From Toxoplasma gondii ME49 (taxonomy: Eukaryota; Apicomplexa; Conoidasida; Eucoccidiorida; Sarcocystidae): a stretch of 64,000 bases of DNA. Positions 22,027 through 37,921 of this stretch are shown here, piece after piece. The notes beneath the pieces are model-generated. The model searched no databases. It was not told where the DNA came from and saw only the letters and a list, made by a program, of their open reading frames with translations. Each line of letters opens with the position of its first letter. Within the stretch, counting starts at the first letter, position 1. The position numbers and the translations under genes are program-made. The DNA is taken from assembly GCF_000006565.2 (NCBI RefSeq), contig NC_031480.1, forward strand, positions 2,062,144 through 2,126,143. The letters are read 5' to 3'.

Positions 22027-23874
22027 TGTGGGGAGAGAAGGCCATCGAGGACGAGGGACGACACGGCAGCTGGAGAGGCTCAGGAAGAAGAGGACGCAGA
22101 AAAAAAAACAAGACCTCGTTTTGCCTGCAAGGCAAGAAGAAGCGAGAGGCGAAGAACACACAGAAAAAAGCGGCGCGACGGTAGGTCGCTCGCGGGGCCT
22201 TGGAGAGGAAAGCGCAGAAGCCAGGAGCACAGAGTCGAAGATTTGAGGACAAGGAAGAGGGTGAAGGAGAGACCGCGCGAGTGAGAGAACGCAGTGTCAC
22301 GAAAGGGAACTGCGCTAGAAGAAAGGGAAGAGCAAAGAAAAACCGACGAGGAGTTGGCAGGAACAGCGGATAAAGGGGGCGAAACGACGACTGGTCGACA
22401 ACGCAGCTTTCCTCCTCTGAGAGGAAGTCTCGGCTCTCGACTTCTTTCTTTCGTACACATATGCGTATCGAGAGTCCTCCTTTTTCCAGCAGCGAAGCCT
22501 GTGACGAAACCACCCCCGCGTGGAGGAGCCGTTTCAGCAGAAAAAGCGACTTCGACTTCTCGACGACTTCCGGTTGTGTGTCGCTTCTTCGTCTCCCTTT
22601 TGGATTTTCTGTGTCGCGGTTTCCCGAGCATTTCTCCTTGTCGATTTATCCGTCGCAGCTCCTCTCTCCTCTCGCGTTCGGCTCCACCTGATGCCTCTCC
22701 GGTTCTCCTTCAAACCGTCCCCCGCTTTCTCCCCTGGCTGGGTGGCTTGTTTGCCTTCTCAGTCGAGTTCGTCTCCATCGCACAGAGGCCTCGAGAGGCG
22801 CCTCGCGCGAGTCTCTCAGAACTCGGCGAGGAAACTGGAGAAAATGCCGGTTTGGGTGGGTGGAACGCAGGGAGTGCTCCATTCGCGGAGAGCAGAGAAA
22901 ACAGGAGGAAAACCTCCCTTTCCTTCCTCAAAAAATAAGGCGCAAGCGACAAGCAAACGATCCGCGCGGGAGTTCCACGCTTCTGCAGACTGCAGGGACC
23001 GCGTCTAGACGCTTTTCACACATTTTTAGGGAGCTGGGAAACCTCAGCACATTGACGCATTTCCTTTGGCGGTTTTCTCTCCTGTTTCTCGTTGCGTTGT
23101 TGCGTAGCTTTTCCCCCCTTTCCATGAGCGAAGCCGACGTCCGATCGGATCTGCCTCTCTCTCTCTGACGAGAAGGCGTTTTCTCGCGTTTATCTCCTTC
23201 CCCTTCACGCTAGCTTCCTCTGCTCGCGCTCTTTGCTCTCTCGGCTGCTCTTTTCCGGGCGTCTTGTCTCCTGGCGCCCGGGGGGTAGTCGAGACGCGAA
23301 CGCGTCCGGCCTGCAGGCCGGGGATTCTATCGCAGAGTCCCCTTGAAACGTTTCGGAAAACGTCAGGGTACGGTTGCCATATCCTGAAAGGAAAACCTGT
23401 CGCAGCGAGGAACGCGAAAAGCGCGGAAGAGTCTCCGTTCCTCCGCGACAGAGTGCCCGAAAAATTGTCTCCCGTTCTGTCTCCTGTCTCGAGAAGACTC
23501 GCGGGCCGCGCATGTGTGCGCAGCCTCCCCAGCGCGTCAGCCAGAGACAGAGACACAGTCCTTCGCCTCCCGACCTCCTTTCCTCTTTCCTCACGGCGGT
23601 GTCTTCAGTTTGTTCATGCGAAACCAATCCGACTCCCCGTTGTTTTTTCCGCTTTTTCGAAACGCAAGTCTGCTGTCGCGCCCCGGAGACAAAGAGCCAC
23701 CCGTCGGGCCAGATTTCTCTGCACACAGCAAAAGTCGCCGCGCCTGCCTCTCTGCCGTGCGGCGCAGGGCTCTCCGGTGTCTTCCCCTTCTTCGTCTGCG
23801 CGTTGTTTTTCCTGCACACTCTGCCTCGCGAGACCTTCTCGCTTCCCTGAACTCGTCCAAACTCCCAAGCCGCA
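22027..23874. promoter_or_regulatory. Shared upstream region between divergent WD40 and fabG genes
   Basis: 1.85 kb without a convincing gene separates the two start codons. It is rich in polypurine and polypyrimidine runs (AG-rich 21.9-22.3 kb on plus, CT-rich 23.0-23.9 kb) and lacks a TATA box in a sensible place, as is common in this group. The ORFs on both strands are low-complexity and look like shadows. It should contain both promoters and 5' UTRs. Confidence 0.5.
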
Positions 23875-27607
<3,733 letters not shown>

Positions 27608-28868
27608 ATTCGTTGGACGTGTGTGACGAGGCAGATCGCTTCCGAACTTCTGCTGTCTGCTACGATGGAATGGACGGATCTCGGTAGTCCAACTTGTAGG
27701 ATCCACTCCTCAGAAAAAGGCGCTCCACCACACCTGTGAAACCCCCGCGCAGCGCGAGAGACCGCGAAAGACGCGTCTGGAGAGGACGTACGTGGAGGAG
27801 GCGATGGACGAGACGAAGAAGCCTGAGATCTGCGAAAGCTCTCAGGGCCGACAAGGAGAGGAGGGAGAGGTGGAGCAAGAAGCCGAGAACGTGCAGACCA
27901 AGGCACACCGAATTCTGAGGGTGAACTGCGGCAAACGACCAGGAGCGTTTGCCGAGGAAAGACGCACAGTCCGGCGCTCTCTAGGCACCACCGCCATGCT
28001 CGAGATATTGCAGGGGAGAGGGCGGATTCCGGGGAGAAGCGAGAATGGTCGAAAGAGACGCCATAGTGTGTGCCGTCGGTCTCCGGCTGTCTTCACATGC
28101 TTGCCGTTGTGCGTCCCTGCTGAGGCCTCGCGCCCCAGCGTCTCTGTCGATACGCCGAGCCCGATGGGTCTTGTCCCCGTTTCTTCCGCCCCACTGAGGA
28201 GACGAGGCGAGCTCCGAGCGGCGTGTATAGTTCCTGAAAGCCGACAAAGAACCGTGTGTACAGCGCCATCTTATCGCCGAAAAAAACATGTCAACGCGTG
28301 CAAAAGCCTTTCGAGGGATCCCGCTCCAAGCCCCGGCCTTCCCGTAGTGTGCTACCGTCGCTTCCGGTTGCTCAATCTCTGCAGACAGCAGACAGCCAGT
28401 TGTACCACTCTGTGGGGAAGTATACCCGACTCAGCTATGTATGGTAAGATTGAGCGTGGACTATGATGTCCAGCAAGCCGCTTGGACAAAAAATGTGAGT
28501 GTCAGATTGCCAGCGAATCTAAAAAGCCTTGCTTGGCCGTCAGCGCGGGAGGTATCTCCAGAACCTTAGCCACAGCTCAGGATCTCACAAGCGACCTCCA
28601 GCGTCATGTCGATGTCTCGCTGACTCGGACGAAGACGTCCGCGGTGAGCTTGCACTTTGAACAGTGATTGTGTTGACACAATTGCGGCACCGGCTAAACA
28701 TCCCTTTTCTTTGAAACAGACTTCGCTTCTTGCCTTCTGTATGGCCTCAAAGTACCACAAGGAGATACAGCAACGTGAAGTTCGCAGCAGTCTCCTTATA
28801 TTAAAGTATCTGTGCACTTCCGTCTAGCTCGACTTCAGTAGACCTAAATGCGAACTTGCGATCATTAT

Positions 28869-28903
<35 letters not shown>

Positions 28904-29726
28904 CATTTGAACAACCTTGCTTTGGGGCTTGACGAGATGTCGCTACACGCCAGTGGATGGTTGCTTTACGAGAAGGCGGGACAGCCGCGGGGCGAGACTG
29001 GGAGGGTGGCGCCCGTCGGCCAGGCCGGTGAGACGGTTTTTCTTTTTGCATGCGTCTGCATGCTGCATGCAGTCTAGAGGATTATGTACAGTTTCGTAAA
29101 CGAAGGGTAAGAAAAGAGAACTTAAAAAGATTCGAAGCACAGGATACGCAACGAAGCAGCCGGTGTTGTGCCCGAGATCCTTCACAGGGACTCCCCGGAA
29201 GGAGGCGACTTGGGAGCGACTCTCAAGTCCACATGGAAACAGCTGCGGCTGCAGAAAAACGAGGCGCCGCCTTCGTCTCCTTGACAAGCGAGAGACAAGA
29301 TGAAGAACAGACGACAAAAGAAAGAAAACCGGAAAGAGAACGCGAGAACGCAGGCGGCAGCACCAGGTCACGAGCAGAAAGGTCGCGAAACAGAGACCGG
29401 GTACAGCAGTCTGGCCGTCACGAGGCAACCTGAAAGAAGCGCTTCGATGGTTTACAGAGCATGCAGTCAGGCGTTAGAACTATAGAGGCGACTTGACGCG
29501 CAGCGCGCGCTTCTCTCTGTGTAGTCTCGCCCTGTCGGTCCTCGAATCTCTTCACTTCCGGTACCTCCGGGCATCCTCTCGATCCGACTGAAGGCGTCCA
29601 CGACTTCGCCAAAAACATCACGGGAAAGGTCTCAGACGCTGGCGGCCAAAGCGAAAATCACAATCTTTGTACATCTCGCACAAAACTGCTAGACGTCAAT
29701 ACCCGACGGCATGGCAGGCTTTCCGC
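27608..29726. other. Intergenic region between convergent fabG and EngB-like genes
   Basis: It holds the 3' ends of both genes. No supported gene: ORFs are short or Arg/Ser-rich on both strands. A (TA)n tract lies at about 28869-28905. Nothing else was recognised. Confidence 0.5.
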
Positions 29727-30182
29727 TCATCTGTGACGACGCACAGGCGAGTCTTCTTGCCCTTGAAATTTGAGCAAAGGGAGACCCTGTCGCTTCCTCC
29801 AGTCAGAGGCCACCGCAGCGAGAGAAGCTCTCAGCTCAGGAATTCCGTGATTGTGACGCGATGACACCGCATGCACAAAGGGATGCAAAAGCGTCTCCTT
29901 CTTCTCCACAGCCTGGAGCCGTGATAAAACATCAAACATCGCCGCATGCAGTTCCCGCGCCTGCACAAGTGACGCATCACAACCCACACGGACAGACAAC
30001 CGCATAAATAAGGCCCTCTGGTATACCACAAATATTCGTAAATAGAGACGCTCATTATACAGATCCCATCACTTTTTTTCCTGCCATCGTATCCACACAC
30101 TCGTGTACATGCCCAAAACAGATATGTAGTTGTGTATGTACATACACGTTCATAACTACTGGCCGTTGTATATGCATTTCCA

Positions 30183-30222
<40 letters not shown>

Positions 30223-33063
30223 TATGTACATCTATCTACATATACATCGATATACATATACGTGTGTGTATCCATGTGAACATATATGCATTTGCATGTT
30301 TAGATCGGGAGCCTAGACCATTTCAGAGGTTTGTGTATATGCGTATTCACAGATATATGTCCAGGAAGGCAGTGAAGGCTTCTTTGAGGCTTCTTTTCGT
30401 CTTGCGTTTTCTGCGTCTCGGCAGACTCACTGTGAGCAGATCTGCCTTGGTGAGCACCACCTGGAAGGGGAGATTTTTCTCCGCCAGCAGCTGCCAGAGT
30501 CTTTCGTCCAGCGCCTCGACACCCTTCGTGGCGTCCACGAGAGACAAAACTCTCCGCAGTCTGACGAACGCACAGATCCCAACCGCGCTTGCTAACTTTA
30601 TCAACTCTCACGCGAGCGCTGCGCTCTGTAAACGCATGCAGACCCGTTCACCTTTCTACCTCCATCCACCTCTCTAGGTCTACAGCTGCATATCCACCTG
30701 CTACCGCTGTCTATCTATGTCTGTCTGTATGTGGACCTGTTCTCATCTACCTACCTCCCTACGCAGATCTGTATACGTATCTGAATGGACGTAAAAAGTC
30801 AGCAGTCTAGCGATCGGCGCATCTTACCGCTTCCAGTCTTTTGTCCATGTAGATCGCTTTATCTACGTGCGTCCCTTCCCCTCTCTTTCTGCCTATTCCA
30901 TGACATGCGTCTCTGCGTTGAGTGAGCTGTGGTCGAGGACTCGGCCGACACAGACAAGAGTTCAGGCAGCACACAGAAACGACCTAAACCTGCTTCGAAA
31001 CGAGGCATGAGAGAAACGAAAAAAAAGTTCACAGCCTCAAGAACGAAACGAGAGAAGAAGAAAGGACGACGTTCAGCAGCCTGCCATTCTGCCCTTACTG
31101 TTTGGAGCGTGTGAAATACTCCTCGATCAAAATCGCCCACTCCTCCTTCAGTTGCTGAATTACAGAAACCACACAAACTCCACATCCGTCTGTACATCAG
31201 TATAAATCTGTTCATAGAGAGACTCGGAACCGTGGTTATCGATCTCGCTCTCTCTCTCTATCTGTGTCTACCTATCAATCTATCTGTATTTATCTACATC
31301 GCGCCACCGTCTTCTATCTACCTATATCTGTCAACGCTCAATCGTTGCATCTCTATCTCTGTCTTTCTGTCTCCATGCATAGACCTATCGCTGTTTGAAT
31401 CATTTTTTCCTTTTCTCTCTGTGAACAGATATCGTCACGTGTATTTCGCTTTCTCGTCATGTCCGTTCGTCTATGCCTGGATTCCATCTTTGCTCCGTTG
31501 CGTCTTTCGTCGGCCTCTTCGCTCTGTTCTCTCTCGACTCAGAACTCTTGCCGAGCGTCGCCATCGCGTCCTTCACCTTCTGGTTTTGAACTTTCGTTTC
31601 GTCCTGGTCTCGCATCCTGTGACTCTCGAGAACCAGCGTCCTGGGACCTTGGGTCATTATTTTCAGACTTTTGACAAACGTCGAGTGTGTCTTCTTCCGA
31701 CGTGCTCTCGCGTTCTCTTTGTCTCCTCTGTTCTTTTCTTCCTCGAAAGCGACGACCAGTGTTCCTTCTCGTTTCGTCGCTCCTCCGCAGGCGCTATAAA
31801 TGTTCTCGCTTGGTTTCGCTTTTCTTTCGCTCACCGGTTTCACACGAGCAAAGCCGTAGCCAGGCAGGTCGACCAGACTCAGGTGATTGCCGAGGTCGAA
31901 GGTGAAGAGGTGCCGCGTTCGACCCTGAGAACCAAACGGAGAGCGCCAAGCGAATCTGAGAGTTTTCTTGGCGCAGCGGCAAATCCGAGGCAATGCACTG
32001 GCGCGATGACCGACGCTCCATTGGCCGGAAGAATAGAACATGCTAAATACGAAATCACGGTGAACGAGCTCTGTTCACAAGGACGATCCTCAGAGCTTTC
32101 CTGGAAACACAGGTGTACCATATGGAGGAGTAGCCCACTCCTGACAGCTGCCTAAGGCGGTCAAAGAGACAATTCAAAACGTATCTCTGCGACGATTTTT
32201 TTTTCGCGTCTCGTGAAGGAGGGTGAGAAAAAGGAGAGAGAAATCCGTAATAGAGAGGAAACACACTGTTCTCCAGGGACAAGAGCCCCAGGACGCCTGA
32301 CAAATGGTCGAGGACCCTTGACCGGCGAACGACCAAAAGCCACAAGAGGCCAGCGCAGAGAGGCAGACGGTTCAGGTGCCGGGAAGGAGAGGCACAAACG
32401 AGCGAAGGCAAAGAGAGAGAAGGAGAGAAAGAAAGAGATGGAACGACGCAGGTCTTCACAACGCGGCCGGGCTCGAGGCCAGTGAATGCCTCGCAAGTGC
32501 AACGCAAACCCAGAACAGCTCCCGGACTCGTGACAGCAAGCAGAGACGCCCAGATCGCGAAACGAGAAACGATGCGAGAAGGACGAACAACCGAGGCGCG
32601 CGCGCGAGCGGAACGAACGACAAAGTCACTCGGACAGAAGGCAATGTTTCAAGGAAAACACGTCGCGAACGAAGCACGGCAGGAGCAGACAGGCGAAGCC
32701 GATGGGAAACACCAACGAGGCACCGCCAGAGCCATCGACGCAGACAGCCGACGGCGACAACGCGGAGTGAAAAGAAAATGCAAACGACCGTGTATGCGGG
32801 GGCTCTACTGACCGGAATGTGAGAGACGGGTGCGACTTTCGGCAGAGTCAAAACGGCCCCACTCGGCAACTGAGAAAACGCAAAATAGCGCCGATACACC
32901 ATGTGCCTCAAGTCACGCAAACATTGCGTTTTCCTGAAGCCACTCACCTCAGTCAACCACAAGCATCTCACATCCATATAAATGCAGTCGCCGATACACA
33001 TTCTTGTCCCCTACACAGATGCAAATATATATATATATATATATGTATATATCAATATTTCTA

Positions 33064-33102
<39 letters not shown>

Positions 33103-35654
33103 TTATATGTATATACATGTGTATCTTTGCATATGCATTTGACTGCGCATGAAACTAAGACGACATTGAAGAGGCGTGAGGAGTACGGCTTAACCTTTCT
33201 GAGTCGCGGAGCTTTCCTTCCCTCGCTGAGTGTTTTGAGTTGAATTGCATGTCCACACACAGCTCGACATTCGTGCCTATCATCTCCCTTCATCAACCGA
33301 CCTCCTTCACCTCCTAAGTGAACCCCAGAGACCCCTTAAACGTATACACATATATATATATATATATACATATATATACGTATATACATATATAATTATA
33401 TACATATATACGTATATACATATATAATTATATACATATATTCTTATATACATCTATACTTATATACGTATATATATCTTTCTACAAGCGCGGGACTGCT
33501 TTCTACACACAGATGCGTAGACTTCCTCTATGGATGTGTACGTCAGAAACTGTATGGAGGGGAGTGAGTATCTGTGTTCGTGCATAGAAAACTGCAGACG
33601 CCCATCAGGATTTCCTGGCAGACAAGCGAGTGGGCCAGCGGAAAGGCGAGAGGTATATCGACCTGTGTAGAGAGTCGGTAGGAGCGCCAGGTGAGGAGAG
33701 ACAGCGAGGCTCGGTCGAGGCCAGGCGAGCCTCCGATTGTGAATAGGAAGCAAGTGGAAGGCGCAGAGACGCGCCGCAGCTCACCGGTTTGCTGCAAGAG
33801 CGAGCGACGTCTCTGCCGTGCATCAGAGCATTCAGGAGAGAAGACTTCCCGACATTTGAATGGCCGACGGCGGCGACCTAGAGCGAAACGCAGCAGAACG
33901 GAGGAACGCGAGAGACGCAGAGACGACACACTGGGCAACCGTGAAACATGAGGAGAGCCGAGAGCCGACGAGAACCGCCTCTGGAAGAAAACGTAAGGCA
34001 GGCCTCGACGGAGGAAGCCCAGAGGCAAATGCAGACAGACGCAGGCTGCACCCGCCGTCACTTCAGCGCGTCGCGCATCACTGCGTGAGACATGCCGCAA
34101 CTGTCCATGCAGGTCCTGTCTGCTTCACTCCTGACCTGGATGCGCGGAGTCACAAAGAGATACGCAACATCCACACTCCTATTCGCAACTTCAAAGCAAG
34201 ACGGAAGCGTCCCTCTGACACACAAATATATACTTATATATATATATATTATATGTTTATATTACATATTATTTATATATATATATATATGTATGTATTT
34301 GAGAGTTTTTACGGGAGATGGAGGTGTGAGCCTTGAGATCCGGTGCTATGGTCCGGAGCCTCACCTGGGGCCAAGGATTGTGAGGGAGCTTATGGAGCGT
34401 CTGAGCGACGAGGACAGGGTGTGCTGCGATGGGCTTGCCGAACAGAATGCGACTGTACTTTCTCTAAAAAAACAGCAACCGTGGAGGAAACGCGGCGTCC
34501 TGAACATGTTATGCTTTGCACGAATTTGAACTTGACGCGATCGTTCGACTTTGCCTTCTCAGCCACTGCGACCGCGGGATTCCAGGAGACGTTCCGCGCC
34601 TCTCGAGCCTGCTGCCCTTCCCTCAGAACCTCTTCCTCCCTCCCCCTACCCGCCCCCCTGTCCTCAGGACTGAGGAGAGCTGAGCTCAAGAAGAGAGACA
34701 GCAGCTAACGGGAGAGAGAGCCTGGAGAGAAACGCGAGTCGACTGAAAGTGAGTCACCTGGAAGGGGAGTTCCACGATGACAGAAGAAGAGGGACGCAGA
34801 GGAAGAACCGGCGAAGAGCGGGCGACATGCGCACCGCGAGGAGAGACGAACCTGCTCGGGAGAAAGCCAAGGAAGATCTTCGCGGTTGAGGAATTCCCGC
34901 GGCTGAAACGCATGCACAAATGGCCTGGCGAGCAGCGGGAGGCCGTCGTCTTCCTGCTCCTCCTGCCAAAAGCGCATGCGCGACTCCTGCTCCACAAGCG
35001 AGACCTGGGGGTCGCCTTCGTTGTCTGCGTCTGCGTCGCCAGTGTCCTCAGCCTGCTCGGAGACTGCCGCAGCTCGGCGACGCCCGCGAGCCGATCGGCG
35101 TCCTAAAGACAGAAGAACACCGCAGGCGCATGCAGCGGCGAGGCTAGGGAGAGGAAGGCGAGCGCCGAGGGGGGGGGAGAGGAAAGAGGAGAGAACGCAG
35201 ACGGGAGAAAAGAAGGTGAAGCCGTGAGGAGCAAAGGGAGAGGAGGAGGCAAAGCGAGCGCGGCGACGACGTCGACACAAAGAGGCAAGACCAGCAGGTG
35301 CAGGCAGCGGAAAGCAGAGTCAGAAGAAGTTGATTTGGGGGGGGGGGGACTGCAGACGTACGTACAGTTGAGCAGTTTCGAAGGCACGCGTCTAGCAAAG
35401 CAACAGTGGAAGATAAACGAGGGCAAGGAGGCGCACCCAGAGAGGAGAGAACGGCGCTGTCCAGGTACAATGTGAACAAGAGAAGACGGCGGCAACTTCG
35501 TCGCGTCCAGGAGGCTTCGCAAGTTGCTCGAAAGAAATCCCTCACCTGCTCCCGTCGAGAAAAGGCGAACTGCATGCGCTCCAGAGAAAACGCGGCTCTC
35601 AGGCGCTCTCGTGCCATGCGGTGGAACTCGAAGAGACAGCGCCGGAGAGACGAC
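29727..35654 (-). CDS. engB: EngB/YihA-family ribosome-biogenesis GTPase (G domain and C-terminus)
   Basis: EngB GTPases act in late assembly of the large subunit of bacterial-type ribosomes. Exons, in gene order: 35654-35546, 35052-34852 (acceptor uncertain), 33877-33785, 31924-31835, 31154-31099, 30560-30431, 29960-29727; all junction phases agree. The motifs are split between exons: G1 [14 protein letters not shown] (33.8 kb); the family signature KPGRTRHLF is made exactly across the 33785/31924 junction; G3 [10 protein letters not shown]; then the helix [21 protein letters not shown]4 VVLTKAD; and G5 [14 protein letters not shown] in the last exon, which stops at TGA 29727-29729. The pre-G1 segment [19 protein letters not shown] is also typical. 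Intron sizes reach 1.9 kb. The N-terminal extension suggests import into apicoplast or mitochondrion; which one cannot be told. Neighbouring fabG is also an organelle gene. Confidence 0.85.
33022..33480. repeat. Cluster of TA, CT and TACATA simple repeats
   Basis: It comprises (TA)n at 33026-33048, a (CT)n run at 33064-33082, (TA)n at 33081-33105, and an ACATATATA-type tract at 33345-33475. All lie in the EngB intron between the G1 and G3 exons. Confidence 0.9.
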
Positions 35655-37921
35655 CTGCAGTGCGAGACGGGAAGAGGAGACAACGCGAGAGGAGGAGACA
35701 GCGCGAGCGGAGGAGACAGCGCGAGCGGAGGAGACAGCGCGAGAGGAGGAGAGAGCGCGAGAAGAGGAGATAGCGCGAGAAGAGGAGATAGCGCGAGACG
35801 GAGACACAGGATAGGAGGCTACAGAGTCGCTGCGAGGCAGGAAGGAAGCCGAGGAGATAGACCGAGACAGAGGCAGTCGGAAACAGGAGTATCGCTCGAG
35901 AGGAAAAGCGTTGATGTCGCAGGCCGACGCCGGCGGCCTGAGCAGGAACCGAGGACCGCCAGAGACAGGCAGACGAAAAGAGAAGAAAGAAGACAGAGAA
36001 GAGAGGAAAGGCGGGAGACTGTGAAACAAATTCGCCCTGGTCTCCGTCGGCCAGAGACTGCGGCTACCCCCGCGACGCAGAGGACCGCACATTTTGCGTC
36101 TAACGAGGAATCCTTTTCTCTCTCTTCTCGGCGTTCATCTTCCTTCTTTCGATCTGCAGAGGCGGAGGACGACTGCAGGGATCTGCGAGCCAAACTTTCA
36201 CGAAGGAGACGCGCTGCGACGATTCCGATCTGCGCGCGTTCGATTATCCGCTCGCCGAGTGCCGCATGCCACAGTGTTCGCGACCAGGCAGACCGCCGCC
36301 GGCGCCCGTTGTCGAGGCTGAGTCCGCCGCATGCGCCCGCGCGCGGATTCACCTTTTTTTCGGACCGAGAGACGCAAACAGGGAAAGAAAGGATGGCAAA
36401 AAGGCGTCGAGATGGAGAGAAGAAGGGAGAGAAACGAACAGACGAAGAGACCTCGTCATTCGAAGCGAGATTCCGCGGCGGCTTCTTGAGCGGCGGGAGA
36501 GGGCCGCCGCCCGCGTCTCCGCGGTGGCGGGTCCAAGCGCGGATCAGCTGCATGCGCATTCGGCTTCTTTCTGTCATTGGAAAAGAAATAAACAGTTGTT
36601 TTAGAAATGTTGCAAGAGTTCGAGGAGAGAGAAGAACTCTTCTTAACTCAGGTGGATACTCTGGTCTTCCTCCGTCTGCCCGCGTCATGACCAGGCGGAA
36701 GACGGTGTGCTACTGTATATCCTGCAGCGACACCGCCCCTGTCGACAGAGGAACGCTGGATTTTTCTCGCTCGACTGTCTTCACTTTCTCCCAACGCGTT
36801 GCTGGAGGCGCCGGCCCTGTCCTGTTTTTTTTGCCTCGCCTCTTCTCCTCGCCGTCGCGGACCAGACGCCTCGGCGTGGAGAGGGCCTTCGAGTTCTGTC
36901 CGACAACCATCTCTTGGCGAGACGGCAGGAGAAACTCTTTGTCGAGAGAAAAACGTGCTGCTCTGGACGACTGGAAGCACCGTTCTCTTCCTCGAGGCGG
37001 TCTTCCAGCTGCCGGATTTCTTCGCCGGTCGCCGCAGGAACTCGCAGCTGCTGAAGACCTTGCTCCCGGGGACAGCAGGCAGAGCCGACAAGAGTTAGTG
37101 AGCAACGGAGGTGTAGCCTTGGGCTAAAAGCAGGGGGAGAGCCGCTCGAACGCCGCAGGCAATCTGTAGAGCTGAGAAGTGAGGCAGAGCCTCTTGGAGC
37201 TTCGCCGAAAAAGCCGCAGACTGGTCAATACTGTGACGCAGGAACGCGTGACTGCCGCGCATGCACTGGCGCACAGTGGACGGAGGGCAAGACAGGGGAA
37301 ACTCTGAAAAGGAGACGGAACGCGAAGGCGAACAGCGCAACATGGAAAGCCATGGGCGTCCCCACATCCCAGTCGAGAGCTTCCTCTTGGCAAAGCGAGG
37401 ATCTCCACTCCGGAATCCAACGGCGGAACGGCCCCTCGGCAGAGGCGCCAAGGCCGAGTGTACGTACACCGCACTCGAGTGTACATGGAGGCCACCGCAG
37501 TGAATCGCTTGCCGCTTCTCTGGCCGACGGAGACAACAGTCGTCGAGCCAGCGGCTGGATACTCCACGATGCGGCGGGGGCAGGCCGTCGTGACGGCGGC
37601 CTCTCGGCTGGCCGGCGGAGTGTACAGACAACGCCTCAGCTTTTCGAGGACCGCGCCGCGAAGAGCGGCGGCGCGCTGACGAGATCCATCGCTCGCCAGG
37701 CGACAACGCAGGCCTCGCAGAGCCTCCTCGGCCCGCGGCACCGCTTTGGAGGGACGCCTGCACCGCGCTGTCGCTCGCCTTTCTGTGAGACGGCAGAGCT
37801 CACCGACGGCGAGACTTGGCGCAGAAGGGAGAATCGGCTTCGGCATGAAGAGCGAGAGGAAGGAAGCGACAGGCGGAGGGGGGAACGAGGCGAAAAACGG
37901 TCTGCGGAGCAGAGGGAGCAT
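35655..37921 (-). CDS. engB: Unresolved 5' exons, probably the N-terminal extension of the EngB-like gene
   Basis: Several minus-strand stretches look coding, but their splice borders could not be fixed. From 37921 a Met opens a frame with LLRRPFFASFPPPPVASFL, a plausible organelle leader, then a helical Arg/Ala/Leu stretch to about 37.5 kb. A helical segment (SAKLQEALPHFSALQI) lies near 37.2 kb, a charged one (GEEIRQLEDRLEEENG) near 37.0 kb, ERSRMRMQLIRAWTRHRG near 36.55 kb after a good acceptor (TTCTTTTCCAATGACAG), and GERIIERAQIGIVAARLL near 36.2 kb. They may be one long N-terminal extension or a separate small gene. The overlap with the 5' part of the plus-strand gene below is unresolved. 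Confidence 0.4.
35675..35810. repeat. 15-bp purine-rich tandem repeat in an EngB intron
   Basis: About eight imperfect copies of a 15-bp unit (core GGAGACAGCGCGAGC) lie just upstream of the 35654 exon on the minus strand. Because the unit is a multiple of three it keeps long frames open on both strands, which explains the large Arg/Ser-rich ORFs here. Confidence 0.8.

Noticed and set aside
35103..36092. 329-codon minus ORF with repeated Ser-Ser-Arg units
   Set aside because: It is the repeat in an intron read in one frame; the supported exon 35654-35546 lies in a different frame.
35406..37127. 573-codon plus-strand ORF
   Set aside because: Arg/Gly/Ser-rich, kept open by a 15-bp tandem repeat, and antisense to exons of the EngB-like gene that have good splice sites and phase.
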